Assembly (NCBI RefSeq): GCF_051622035.1
Contig: NC_135358.1
Coordinates: 24,246,501-24,310,500 of the forward strand
Origin: Arctopsyche grandis
Taxonomy: Eukaryota; Arthropoda; Insecta; Trichoptera; Hydropsychidae
DNA length: 64,000 bases
Reading direction: 5' to 3'
How positions within the stretch are numbered: position 1 is the stretch's first letter; each line of letters opens with the position of its first letter. A program made the position numbers and the translations under genes. Under the pieces are notes generated by a model. It searched no databases and was not told the origin of the DNA. It worked only from the letters and a program-made list of their open reading frames with translations. Shown here piece by piece: positions 22,127 through 37,100 of this stretch.

Positions 22127-22253
22127 ATGGCGGCCGACACGGGAATGGAGACCTGCCCGAGCCCCGAAGTGGCCGACTCGCGCAAACGGCCGCCACCTCT
22201 CGACCACCGCGCCGACGACCCCGCCGACGTCAAGCGATCGCACTTTAGCTCAG
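22127..22253 (+). CDS. ps: pasilla coding exon 1
   Basis: It encodes the first 42 residues ([10 protein letters not shown]... [15 protein letters not shown]... VKRSHFSS) and one base of a Gly codon, ending at a GTACAC donor. The basic patches SRKR and VKRS correspond to the bipartite nuclear localisation region of NOVA. It lies in a GC-rich island, and its codon use differs strongly from the AT-rich downstream exons. Confidence 0.85.
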
Positions 22254-25125
22254 GTACACCAAAACTATACTTTGCACCACTTAAATTACCCCCCTTCCCC
22301 TCCAGCCTCTTCGCGCACCACTCCCACCCCCGATCGACCACCCTCATCCCCCCCTTCCGCATACCCCGTTCCGCGCTCGAAAATTTGCAGTCGAAATAGT
22401 CGAGAGCGCGGCCAGAACCCGGTCGTTTCGTACGCAATTCGGCACAAGGTCACGCTCTTATCACGGACCGTAAACGCGCGAACGGAATCGGCGCGCTATG
22501 ATTTGTATCGAATCGAAAGTTGAAATCGCAAGTATTGGCGGCAAACGGCCGGTCGGTCAAATCGATTCCGCGCGGGGGGAAATCCGGGATGCATGTGTTG
22601 GGTAGGGGGAGATACGGGTTTTGTGAAAACTCGCCTAGAGTGTGTTAAAAATACTTTAGCGCGCGCGTTATGTAAAGTGGCGGGCTTCCGGAAAATCTGG
22701 GAAAAGCGGAAACTGCCTGTCCCCCCCCCCACCCCCTCTTCCCACGACGCGCATTTCCCGTTTCCCGGTTTCCCTTTCCGTTCGTCAGCACGTGTCGTCA
22801 CAGCTGACGCGGCGAACCATTTGAATTTATAATTTACCCCGTTCACGTTCGTACGACACGTTACGTTTTGACGTAAAATGTGTGTCGGGCGCATACCATT
22901 TCGATTAATCAATCAAGTGTGTGCGCGCGTAATTTTCGTGTCGTGAAGTTTCAAGTTGACGGGACGACGATTACGGCACACTGTTTTGTTATTTGTCTAC
23001 GGGTCTTCGTCGATTGCTTCATAATGAGTATATAATATAAATTTTCTATATTGTTATGTCTCAATGTAACCTTTTCCAAACTGTATATACCTATATATGT
23101 ATATAACCTTCGCACGGAGAAAATTGACGAAAAGAAAAAAAAGAATCGATCTATCGTGAAAATATTATTTTGTTTTTTGTTTCCTTTACAAATTTTGTCT
23201 TTTGTTTTCACGCATTAATTTCTTTAAATTTATGTAAGTATTAAATACTCACACATGCGAGACCTCAAATTTGAAACATATTTAAACTTTGTCGAAATTT
23301 AATTTTGTACGTCGAAAGACTTTTAAGTCTTATATAAAGTTAAAATAACTACTTTGAAAGTTGACAGATCGATTAATGTGTTTGAGGATCGTTACGATCA
23401 GTTCATAACCTTTGTCAGTGTGATCTGCGGTAAGGGGGGGCACCCCTAAGATCGGAACCAGGGGCATTGCTCTGTTTGCCTCGACCCCATTATTATGCAT
23501 AATAAAAAGAGTGCTGTGACGTCTTTAGTGTCGATGGTTTATCTCCAGACTCTCGCGTTTCTTCTTCACTGGCGGTTGATTTTAATCACGCAATATACCG
23601 CAGAAGGAAATGAGAGCGAGTTCGTCGAAGCCTTCCAAAAACTGGGTGGAAAATTTGTGGGGTAAAGTCCCTTAAAAGTCTTCCGCAAGGTCGAACTAGG
23701 GTCAAATGGAGATTTTATCGCAGTACACTATTTCCTCTTTCGAACAACGCCAGCTTTAATAATCCACCTATGCATTCATCATTTCAATATAATAATACAC
23801 ACATGTCCATTTGATGGTTACGGCCTCAATTTTCATTATTGCAAAATTAATCAAAAGTGTTAACGGAAATGGTGGTGCATGCGCAGTCGACTTCATTCGA
23901 ATTCCGCATTCAACTAAAATTTTTCGAGTAATTTACTATCGTTCAGCTTGCTTTTTTCAGCTCTAAAATTGTGTATAAAGGTGATCATTACACACGGATT
24001 CAAGGTCATGCATACACACACCAGTACATGTTTGTCAATCATCATTGCAACATACGTTTCGATTACATATCGTCGCCATACTGGCAGAAAACGCTATTAA
24101 TTTGATTATTTTCAAGTCAACAAATGAATTATGATTTAGGTCTCAAAATAGAGAGCATCAAACTTTTTGATTTTCGAAAAAATCGATTTTATCAAAAAGA
24201 GACTTAGCTATCTGCCAGTATACATAGGGCCGAAGAGAGGGGGGAGGGGGGGGGGGGAGTCGGGGAAAAGTTCCAGGGCACGGACTACTCGAGGGGCCCC
24301 GTGTCGGAAATTGTGCCTGTTATATTTTGTTATTATTTTAAAAAATTACTACCAATATATAGGTATTTTTCTAATAGTTCTGATTTTCCCCCAGGGCCCG
24401 GGATTTCTCTAGGCGGCCCTGAGTATACATACAGTATAGTGGATATATTTTTTCATGTTTGATGTCGCGATGAAAATGTTACAAAATAGCACGAAACGTC
24501 GATTCTTTCAATCGAAATTTTCCATATAATTTATACGCCGATAAGTCTGCGGCGGAATGATACACATTTTCGGCATCAACCAATTTGAAAAAGCGGAAAA
24601 TGTAACTCGATTTTCCGAAGCGGCAATTGAACGCTCTCCCGCGGGAAAGACGAGAAGGTGGAGTGGGGGGGGGGAGGGGGGGGGGCAACGCCACAAGGTC
24701 ACCGAGTCTCATCTTCCGCGGTTTTTCCCTTTCCATTTCATTGTTCGTACTGAAATCGGATATGCGGACGACGGATGATGATGGCACGGGATGAACATCA
24801 CACATCGGTGTGGTGTGACCATTTTTTTTTCAGCAGGTGTGTCGCTGAAACGGCCCCGACAACATGGCGGCGCCGGTGACGTTTGCGGCAGTCGCCGGTG
24901 TCCGCTCGCCGACATCACAACACGATCGCGGACACAATAACCCGATCGTTTCATGTGTACGTCTTCGAAAGGCTCTTCGACCTGCTCCCCCATTGTGTTT
25001 GCATAACAACCTCGGAACATTCGAGTCCTCCTGCCGGTTCGGTTCGACGTAGCTCCCCCCCCCCGGCACGGTTTTCGACCGTATCCGTATCCGTATTGCG
25101 CCAACGTTTCAGCTTTGCAGATAAA

Positions 25126-25160
<35 letters not shown>

Positions 25161-28100
25161 GTGGATGTGCATACACGTGCACGTCTATCCGACTCTATCG
25201 GCTCGAAAAGTTCGTTTCGTTTTCATATTCGACGTGTGACTGATGTGATTAGTTGATCTGGAGCGAAACCCCTACAATATTGATGTTGCGATTTTTTTTT
25301 TTTAATTTCCATTTGCTTGACCTACTAATGATAGAGATTGCGTGTATCGGTAGCTTTTATTAAATTATGTTTGTTTGTTGGAAGATAAGTTTGTTTTTCG
25401 AACTTCATTTGAAAGTATTACATATTGTACATATAAATGGATTTTTTTAGTTTTAGATTGTTCTTATCTTACAGACTGAAGTTATATTATGCATGTACAT
25501 ATGTACATAGGTTAAGCCGTCAATGTGGGGATACCCACATTGGAATATAATTAAGTTATCAGTTATTAAATTGTGATGTCTTTTACAACTTTCATTTATA
25601 TTAATACACACTATTTAGAAATATTAAATTGATTTATATATGTAAATGTAATGTTTAACACTTTAAATATATGCAGGGTCGCCGAGAGGGGAGGGGGAAC
25701 TGGGGTAAAGTTCCAGGTCCCGGACTACTCTAGGGGCCCCGTGTCGGAAATCGTACTTGTTAATCATTAGCTTTCTTATTCTATTATTTAAAAAAATAAC
25801 AACCTACATATATGTGGGTATTTTTCTAATAGTTCTGATAGATTTTTCGCATATTAAAAATATATCTACATATCTATGAGATATTTTTTGAATTATTTTT
25901 CCTAGGGCTCGGGATTCCTCGAAGTCGTAGTCGCAGAGTCGTAACATTTTAAGCGGAGTCATAGTCGAAAAAAAATCAACTGACTACGACTCTTTTTTAT
26001 TATTTTTATAATTAATAGTATTACCGTATGTGTCAACTAGAGTCCAGTTTTATTGAAGTAAATCAACTAATAAATTGAAATGTAATGATTTCTTTCTAAA
26101 AATCATGAGTTAAAATTAAATTTTAAATAAAATCGTCGAATTGCACATATTTTGATGTTTTCTCCGTCTCATACTTTTTTACATACCTCTTCTTATTTTT
26201 TTTTTATTTAATTGATTTGTTTGTACTTTTTATTTACGCCTATTTCATTATCAATAATTCAATAAATGATTAAATTTCATTCAAATTTTAGTGATTTTTT
26301 TAATTCTTTTAATTTTTATATTTTGAAAATCGCTATTATTTATTCATAATTTTATACGTTGGCAAGAAATCGTTAAATCGCCCAGCTTACTAAAATCGTT
26401 GGACTTAGAGTTTGGTCGCAATAGTCGGTAAATTTTGATCCTACTCCACAGTCCTGAAATAAATTGAAAGTATTGTAACGTATTATGTTGTGAAAATGAA
26501 ATTTTTAGTTAGTTATTAAATACAATTACTGACGAAAAACGTTAAATTGACTAGTTAAATATAGGTCTTATTTCGTTTTAGGGTATTATTAGGTATACTA
26601 TATTATACGTTGGTGTACCTTACATATGGACATATAAGTACACAATTAGTTATGTAAAAAAAAATTGATTGTAAATTATATCGGTTATATTTTTGACACA
26701 GAATAAGGTTTGATGCATTTGAATACCAAGCCATTCTTTTGTATCTTTAAATAGGCGGACTTTTAAATCATTGTTTAAAATGTTTTAAAGACTTTTACGC
26801 TCAGTATTTATTAACTGATTATATTAAATTTTAATGAAATAATTTAGTGAATTCAACAATAAACGCTAGTTAATTCTCATTTCACAGAATCTCTTCGAAT
26901 AGTTTTTCGTCTCATTCCATATAAGTCTTTGAATTTTATACTACGACTGAAAATGAAAAAAATTAGTAAAAATAACGCTTTCCGATTGTGTTTAAAAAGT
27001 ATGATAATTTTACTCGTTTTGTATTTAAGCAAATTCTATAGAGTTTATGTCGACGTGTTCTGGATTATTATTAGGCCTTGCACACACGCGCGGGCCGGAA
27101 AATTTTCGGGTATTTAATTGAATTAAAATTCGCATGACAACACTCCGCTATGTTTTCTACTTAAATAACTGTATATATTGTGTTTCGCTATTTCATAGGT
27201 TTTGCCAGTCCCTTCGGTGCGTTTCACTTTCTATTATCTGAATAGGCGGTCGACAACCTTCGGATTGCGGGTCGCGTGACGACCCATCCCGACATAACGC
27301 ACGTTTTTTTTTCCGAATTCAGTGATAAAAAACTCGAATTTGAACGCCGACTTCAACTTGAAGCTATTTAGACATGTATAATACAACTTGAAAGAATTTT
27401 ATCGCAACTGTTTGATTAGGCTTATCGACCAATATTGTAAAAAAAAGTAAGATAGGGACTCTCTTAGAGCCGTTTTGTATAATCGATTATATGTCAATAT
27501 CGAGTCATTATACATACTTAAAATCTGTGCTCATTAAAATAGCATTATGGTTTTTTATCGAGCAGATAAGCCCGGGTCTTAATGCACATTATATATTATG
27601 ATGATAATGCGAGGATGTGCCTGTAAAATTGCCTGTACACTCAGTTCGTTGCAATATCATCGGATCGGTCGTTGTGGCCAGCTGGCCTGCTTTGATAACA
27701 GTTTTGTAATCGGTTTCGGTAACCTCGTTACCCTCGCCGAACAATTGTGAAGTAATTTTATCGCCGAGACCAAAAAAGAATGATAATATGAATATGTACG
27801 TAAATGCACACATACATATGTATGTATATGTACGTACATACATGCATGGGATGGTCAGGCACTCGATAGTATTTTGAACTCAAAGAGAAAATGACATCAC
27901 TTAAATATGTATTATAATATAATATGTATGTATGTAGTCAGTTCCGGTTACTCGAATATAGAATGGTCATTTGATATTGTTAAAACTACTTCGCAGTACA
28001 TGCGTTCTTCTTTTTAGGTTAGTTAAAAGGTAGAATGCAGGTAAACTTTTATGTATGTATGTAGGTATTATATTATATGTGCCTACTTTTAAAATTAGCA

Positions 28101-31100
28101 TTCGTTACAAAAGACGGTAGAGTGGAAGGGAAAACAGGTCGAGGGTCGGCCCCACTCTAGGTTTTTCTCAAGTGATGGAGTTTGAGCTTCCTTCTAGACC
28201 GAAAAGAGTTGAAGTCTTGATTAGAGCTGTTTGTTATCTTTTTGACGCCTTCAACAAAGACAAATTCGATAAAAATTTAGTTTTATGCTCGGCGTGCATG
28301 GTACTTCTTTCGCCTTTACTCAGTTATCTGCACTTTCTCTCGAGTCAGTGGCGTCAATATGGGCAGTACCTATAAAATAAGCACACTATTGTGCTGGTTA
28401 GGTTAGGATTGGTCGGAGTAGTTTTCATCATCATCATTCGTATTTTGACTTGGGTTTGTGTTTACATACCGATGGTTTTAGTTTAAAGGTGTGCGGGTTA
28501 ATTCGGCTATTGGATTAACGAAGGGTATTGATATAAAATTTAGATGAACATTGTGTGTTATCATATAATTGTGAGTAACATATGCACATTATTTAGAATA
28601 TCGAACATTGATTTACAATGAGAAAATTTAGGAAATATAATAGATACTTTCAATATTTGACTTTTGACCAGTTTATTGCATACCTTTGTATTAATTTACA
28701 TAGTTTGTATCAACTCAAAACATTTTTTCAATAACTTATTGAAATACATTATTTTCTTTTATTGTAGGGGGGCGGTTGAGAGTTGAACGAATAAAAATAT
28801 TTTTTATATCAAAATTCATTGTGTCGTCATATTATGTACATGTGTACCTATTGTATGTATGTTTATATATATTTTTATTTTTTTAATAAAACCAGCTTTT
28901 TCTCATTACAAATAAAGCTCTTGAATGATTTTTTTTCCATTTTGACAAGGAAGGGCTCCCTGCCCTATATGCTGCGCAGGATAAATCTCAATTATTATAA
29001 ATAGAAATCATATAGTTATTGGGTTATTAAATTGAAAAAAAAATATATTGATAATATAATATTATGTTTCCTTTTTCGATATCACCCTAATAATAATTTA
29101 TATGATATTATATAATATAAGGTACTTACTGTCTACATAGAATAAGTTTTTGGTCCGGGTTCACGGTTGAAGGTGTCGGGGATAGTTTGTCGTTTTCATC
29201 AGGCAATTTCAACCTTTTCCGCACAAACGAACGTAATCGCCCGTAAATTCGACCTTTTTGACATTGTGGCTTTTCGCTATTTGTTTGCGACGTTGTTTGC
29301 AAACGTGCTCGGATGCTTGTATCATCATCATAATATACATATAATAACGTTTTGATGGTGATGATGGTTTACCGGCTCGCAGGTGGAACTAAACGAGGGC
29401 AATTATCGTAATTTTCTAATGCTCAAAATTTTCCAAATCATCTATCGTTTTTATTTGATGTTGCTGTTGCACACTGCACTATTGTGTTGTTGTGGGTTTC
29501 ATTGCCGAGATAATCATTGCATTATCTATAGAACCGCAAATTACAATGGGGTATCAAGACTGCGTTGTTGACGAGCTGTAATATAATTTAATATTTTAAT
29601 ATTTCACAAATGAAAGCATTTTTTATCCGTATGAAATTTAGAGATATGTATGTAATACAAATATTAAACCGTGTATTAGTTTGTATATTTGGCGACTTAC
29701 ATGCATGTACATACATATGTTGGATTGGCATAAGCTTAATTCACAGTAATATAATACATACATATGTATTATATATGGCACTGACATTGTTCATCGTGCA
29801 ATCAGCCTACAATGATAATTATTAGGTTTATTTTTTTATCATTCTGAAGTGCGAATGTCGATTAGTAAAAATCACCGTTCATTTATCACAGCTAATGATT
29901 ATTACGTATCTTTACTAATTTGATAATACAATCTATTTTAGGGAGAAGTATTTTGGCGAATATTTGATTTGACAACTTCGATTTTGTATTTTACTATAGG
30001 AGAAAATTCTCAGAACAAGTGCTATTATCTAAAGAAATTATTTTTATCTGTATATTTTCCAAGAGAGCGCTTTGCTTATATGTATGTATAATATAGAATT
30101 TTGAAAATATTTACGTTCATATCTGTTGTTTTTTATTAACAAATAAGTATCAATATTGCAAAACCCCATCAGCGGTTTGTATCGATTTATTTTCCAAATG
30201 ATTTCAAAAATTACTAAACGATACTTATCATATCATTCCAGTTTGAGTATTGCAATAAAACTTAAGCGTGTATATTATATTATGTTGAAAATTGGGTAGG
30301 TTTTGATTTCTAATTAAATTGATTTCAAGGATATTTTTTCTTTTTGAGTGAAAATCGTTTATGACGTTATCGAAGGGGTCCGCAGTATTGTGAAATTAGG
30401 AAATTATATTTGGCAAGGTTAATCGTTTCACGCTTGATTTATGTACATAGTTGTGTTACTCGAAATCAGTTAACAATCGTGTCATTAGCGAAGAATGCAG
30501 TTATTCCCCCCCACACAATTAATTAGTCATTTGGGAATATAGCATCTATTAAATTATTCACACAACGACGTAAATATTTATGCGAATACTATACATAAAT
30601 ATGTACATACATACATATCTATGTACATATGTTCATCGGTGATTTGTCAACTGAACGAACTGTGCATTATATCCAGTGAATGGTACCCGGCCTTTTAATC
30701 GTGGGTCATTCACATGAAATTTAAATAGATTATTTTAATTTTCATCTTTTTTGGTCGAAAGGGGTGTTTGGTTAATTGTATTCGAGATTGGTATCTTACG
30801 TTAGATTGTTAGAAAAAAAGGATTGCCATTTTTTTTTTTTTCTCCGCTGTTTTGACGTATGACGATATAACTATGATATACTATTTTCATTCCAACTTGG
30901 GAATGTGATTTGTGTACGTTCTACAAAATTTAAGGTTTTTTCTATATCGTAGAGCATACATATACTTTTATTTATTTGAAAATTAAAAGAAAAATCAATA
31001 GGCTCCGCTGTAAATGGCGAAACGCATTACCGCTTTTTTCCGGATGTTTCAAAGAGTACTTATTCAAAAAAATTCTATCGTCAAGTGATAATATGTATAT

Positions 31101-34100
31101 GTATGTACGCCACGTATACATGTATGTACATACATAGGAAGAAAATTTGGACCTGATTTTTCAAAATATGTTAAAGTAATATTTTTATGTTTACGTATGT
31201 ATTATGCATTAATACTTGGACGAAAAGTCTGTCAGTGAAAAGTCCACAAGCCATGTATGTAAGTAAAACGCGAAGTCAAATTAGGGAAGAACGTATTATC
31301 AACCGTAGATTAAAATAAAAATGATATATAGGTTTGATAGCGGTTACGGAAGACTAGGGGCCAGCGCCCTGGCCGGGGAGGAAAAGGGGGCAGAGGGGTG
31401 CAGACCGCAAGTAGGGCGCGGCTCGGGGACTGGGGAAGGGGGCGCTCGTGACGTCATTGCGCCCCTCTGCCACTTCATCCGCAGCCCCCCACATTCATAT
31501 GGAGATCGCATATATGTAGAAAAGTATGGATACGAATGGAAATTCATATTTATTTATTTATTTCAAAAAATTAAAATGATCGGTTGGTTAAATTTCACTT
31601 TTGTTAGTGCGATCAGCTGTTTATCGAACTTGATGGCCCACTGTCCCAGTGTCAGGTCTTATATCCGCGACTTTGTACAAGACGTACAAGACTGGAAACC
31701 GGTATCCTGGGTTCGTTGTATGTAGTGCTGAACTGCTGACGAGTTCTTAGCTACATACATACATATGCATGTATGTAGTTTTATTATTTGGTGTGTGTGT
31801 ATGATATCTGGCTACTTCTTCGGTTCAAAGTCTGCCTGCTTGTCTTTATGCTTATGTCGTGGGTGGGTTATTATGTGTTGTGGCACACAATATGGGTCAT
31901 TCCGTGTAAAAGTTCACCGTGTGACCCATTTTATTATGTTTCTACTTTGTCGTGTTTTTCGTTGTTTTATTTTGATAGATAAGTGTATAAAGGAATGTTA
32001 TGGGTTTATTTATTTAAACTTTAGCAGGTGGTTTATGTGGAAGTGAGGTAAATCATATTCATGTGAATAAATATTACGCTGGTAAATATTTAGTGGAAAT
32101 GTGAGAAAGGATGTAATTTGAATTTAATAATACATGAAATTCGATGAAACGTCCAACATTCAATAGAGAATTTCCCGAAAATGCACACAACGAATTTCCC
32201 GAAAAAGCACGAAAATTCGCTTTTGACGTACCCGTATTGAATTTTTACATGCATTCAGAATTTCCATTGAAAACATTCCATTTTTGAGTGGGATTTGTTG
32301 TGTAGATATTTATTAACGCATGAGCAGACATTTTTGACGTGGGTCAAATAATTGTTAAATTTACAACCGGTTTGACACAAACAACCGCTATAATATGTAT
32401 GCAATTAGTATTTACTAAGTTTCAGAAAAATACATAATACTATTTTCAATTGACGTTTATATTTTAAAATTTTAAATTCTAACTTAGAATACTAGAATAC
32501 TAGTTACGCATATGAAAAGATTCTATTATATGTATGTACATATGTATGTGTTTGTGCTTATCTTTCTATTCCTACGTGCACAAACACATTTTACATAATA
32601 ACATAGTTGTAATCAGTTCAGTACGAGCTTATCAGTCAATTCAACAAACAATGCCATGTTGTAAAGTAAGCATTGGCATTTATTACACTTCATCAAGACC
32701 TGGCTCTATCTGCATATTTAGATCTGGGGCGCACAGCATTCTAACGACTTATTTCTGCTTCGATCGCTTTGAAGAATTACAAATTGTGAACGATTTCGAT
32801 GCTCTTTGAAAGTATTTGTACGTGTGTGTTGTGCTCGTCGATGTGTCAAGGTTCGCATAAGCACCTTTAAAGCCTTGGTTCGGTGTTGCTCGCCTTGGAA
32901 GCAGTTTGCTAGTTTGACTTGTCATTTGCTGGTGGTTAAAACTGGTCTGTAATCTTTTTAAGTGAAGAGCCATTTATGGGACTATTATTTTAATCCTGGT
33001 GTATTATGTGCTGTCTTCCACATATGTATGTATGTATAGGTACAAACCCACATATGCATATATAGAAGTACTACAGAAAGTATGAAATATTCTTTTGATT
33101 ATGAAATTTTAAACGAACTGTTTTCATCGGCTGATTGGGACAGGACGCCGGAAAGCCTGGAATTCCTCGGCGAGTTAATGAAAAAGCAAAATGTTGGTTT
33201 TCATCATGATCACGATCACATGTTATATTATTTTTTTTTTATCTTGTTTCTATTCTCCTTGTACACAAGAATTGTACATTCTGAAAAAATATTTAATTCC
33301 TTGACAATATCAATGGTTATTTTAGGGAAATATTAGTTTTGATGAGGGAAGAGACGAGTTTTGAGTGTCCCGTTTTGAGTCCTGGAAAATATGGTAACCG
33401 TACTTGTAATGGAAAATTAAATTTTAAAAAAATCCGCCTCGTTAAGTTTTTTAATCGTTTTTTTTTGCAGTTTTATAACCCACTTCTAAGCTGGCCGTGA
33501 CCCATAGCTTGAGCTGTGTACAAAAATCGGAATATTCGCAATCTACATTAAATATTTAAAAAAGTTCAAGGAATTGTCTGTAATATAGTGGTCTTCTTGG
33601 CAACATTTTCATAACATATTTTACAGCCGTAGCTGTTGTCCGAATTAAAGGCCCACACATAGGGAAGGTAGGAAATGTCAACATTCAAGCTTTCAAATTA
33701 GAAATTTTCCTCTAAAAGTCTAACTTTTCGGTTTAGACGCAAGACGTGTTAATGTTTACGCTTCTGTGATGATACAATATATGTAAATTCTTGTTGCCAT
33801 ACGTGTCTGAGGATTTCTTTTACATGCATATATATGTATGTATGTAGAGTCGTTTAAAAGTCAACAATGTCACTTGACGTCTTCTGGGACTTTGTCGTAC
33901 AGATGTTGCTGTAGGGTTGATTATGAACCGTGGGAATAGCACATACTTCAAACACCTGTTCCTTTTCATCTCCATTCACTATTGCCAGCGACACATTTTC
34001 TTAATTTTCCGCAGGGTCGCCCACGCATATAGATCGCTTGTCCGCAAATAGTATTTGAGCGCACTACTCACCCACTGAACAGAATACGGAATGCTCTACT

Positions 34101-37100
34101 TACATTAGAATCGCGCCTATTTCTGTTACAATGTCGAAATTCCTACACTATTTTTCGCTGATGTAACAATTTGCACGTAAGTGAGCGTAAATTCGCCACG
34201 AGCGAGCTTCATATTTACATACTCGTGTATTTATTATGTAAGTTTGTGGAAGCGTCTAGCCACTCGAGTGACATATGTATGGGTGTTGGCTGGTTTCGTG
34301 TGCTTATTTAATCCAGATCAATCGTCTCCAGTTATAATTTAGATTTTGAGATGTTTGCTGAACGTTCGCTACTCATCCATTTATTTACTGCCCACTTATC
34401 CTCTTTTCATTTCGTATTTAATCTGTTATATATGCGTGTGGAGATTAGATTTGGGGAGATAAGCGTTGTGAAATGTCTGTATGTTCAGTTTCATATTGGT
34501 CGAGTTTTAAGTTGCAAGAGATATATAGTAGATATACAAACATATGTACATTTGTTGATAACTAACAGGCGTTTTAAAGCTTTGCGCCCTTTTTGAATGA
34601 TTTGCTAAAATGTTTCAATCCACATGGATTGTTTTTTTTTTAATCAGTGTAACTTTATTTTTTTTTTTAATTAGTACATGTAATACTGGGTTGACACAAT
34701 AAGAGTGCAGTCAGACCGAGTCCGCTAAGTTGATCACTCAGACGTTGCCTTGTTACGAGTAACTTCCGAGTGATTTTAAGTTGGCAGAATCGGTCTAAGT
34801 GCACTTGTATCGTGTCAACCCGGTATAAGGAACAGTTACGAATGTGAGTCGGATTATTTTTACAAGCTTTTTATTATTAATAAAACACGTTAAATTCTTA
34901 TATGTTGAAATCTCATTGTTATATGTTTATGTATGTTTCATGTTTATAGGAAACGTCACTTATAGTTTCTAATATGTTTTTGTCTTGTCACATACTTTCA
35001 AATGTTATCGTCTTTTAAGATATAAACGAGCGAATTATGCCTTGCCAGTCTTGCCGGATTATTTGCATTTGCAAGTCGGGAACCCATTAATTAGAATGAA
35101 TGAACGGGAAGAGCGGTTAAATTAATAAATAAATTTCAAGATTTTTTTTTCTTGATTTTAGTAGCATAGCATTGATTTTAGTATTTTTTTAGTATTGTAT
35201 ATTCTATAATCTTCCATCATTAAGTTTTATTCATTTTTTTAACCGCGTGAATCATCATTGATAGGCGATTGATTGCTTGTAGTTTTTCCTCATGGTTTTT
35301 CGGAATATTATTATATTCGGCATAACGAACATTTACAATCGTGCTCTTCTCGCTGAAGTCATCGCCGCTTGTTATCTTGGCAATTGCCACTTTGATAAGA
35401 ACACCATTTTAAAATAATCTCTCGAGTATGTTGTTTATTATACTCCAATTTTCTTTTATTGAGTTTATCTGGCTGCGTCGAGATATATCCGAGATGAATG
35501 AGCCTGTGTTTTATTTAATCGGACTCACCCAGTAGATCAACCGACCGACCGACCAACCGGTGCGGTGGGATAGGCGTGGGCAGTTTAGTTATAAAATCAA
35601 GAGCGATATTAATAACTGCCCGTTGCGATCTCCGATAAGACGTACACGAGTATATACATACATATATATATGTATATTGTATTTATAGTGATATTGAGTG
35701 AAAATGAGGAACTGACGAAAGGCATTCCAATCCGTTTCACAACGTCAAACTTTGTCCATCGCAGTGTAATATGTTCTTTGAACCTTTGCGTGTTGATGGC
35801 CTCCCGTTTTCGCAATCTGCAGTGCATTTTTGTTTTATTTGTGTGTGTTATTCGAGTTATTAGGTGAGGCCTAAATATAGGACTCACGTTTAGAACTCAC
35901 AGCCAATTCGGAATCAGTGTGTGCAAGTTGCATTTAGCCAAGCGCAACCAATTTCGAACACATTGTTCATAACAATAACAATGTTCACTTTTCGGGATGT
36001 CTATCTGTATTGAAAACGGGACTGTTGTTGTTTGGATAAATGCATTGGACTTGTGCATTCTCGGTATTTGTTCACTTGTAAAGACGATTAGTAATATTGT
36101 AATGCTTTTAATGATTCATCTCTTAATGTATTTAAGTTTGTTCTACTTCTACTTCAATTTATGTACATAGTACCTTAAACATTCAAAATGCATGTTGTAA
36201 TACTTTTGTATGTTTTGGTCTGTCACGACTGTTGCATTGATACATATTGTGCATTTTAAATCTTGGAATGGAACTTTCCTAATTGAAGGAAACTTGATGG
36301 TGTCCATTTTATATGGAAGCGTCACAACGTCTACATACATACATACATACATATGTACATATGTTGCTGAATTCTGACTGCAGACTATACTGTTTTAGAT
36401 TTAATCTTGCCACCCAAAATCTTGCCAACAGTTGTAGGAATATTCGAAACAGCAAGAAATCCTGATTTAGTTTTCTATATATGTACATACGTACATATCT
36501 ATGTATAATTGTATCTATCAAGATTTTTACCTCAGACTTTTCGTATTTGAGTTTGCAGTTCGTTTATTTTCAGTTGTGTTTCTTATCTCCGGCCGTGTTT
36601 GTGTTGTGGATACACATGTAAATTATTAATGATGAAATAGTTATCGAGTACACCCACTAAATATCTCGAGATTCGGTTCGAATTATTTAGATCGCGTGGG
36701 CTATTTGCCGTCAATAGCGAGCACTGTGCGTTTGACCTAAATTGTACCGAATTAATGAAAAACGTAAAGCAGGTAAGTAATAAAACAAGCGATTTTCGTC
36801 GTGGATGAACTTTGCCTTTCTATGTTTTACGTGAAAAGCGTTATGTGAAATTGTCAAAAATTAAAATTCTCGCACGAGGCCACAAACTCTCCAATGAATG
36901 TGCTTTAATTTAGATGGTTATAAGTGGCATTTAAAAAGGTCAATGTCAAAAAATCTGGCCTAAGACTTCAAAAATAAGCGGTAAGATATGTAATTTAATA
37001 TAAAAAAAAATCATTTACGTTTTCACTTTATTTTTATTCATAGACTGATCGAATATAACTATTCAAGAAACATTTAAACAGAGTTTTTAGAACAGAGACG

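Noticed and set aside
22251-22399. Read-through of pasilla exon 1 to a stop at 22399
   Set aside because: The GTACAC donor at 22254 and the in-phase join to KH1 at 50284 explain the gene better; the extension is Pro-rich low complexity.
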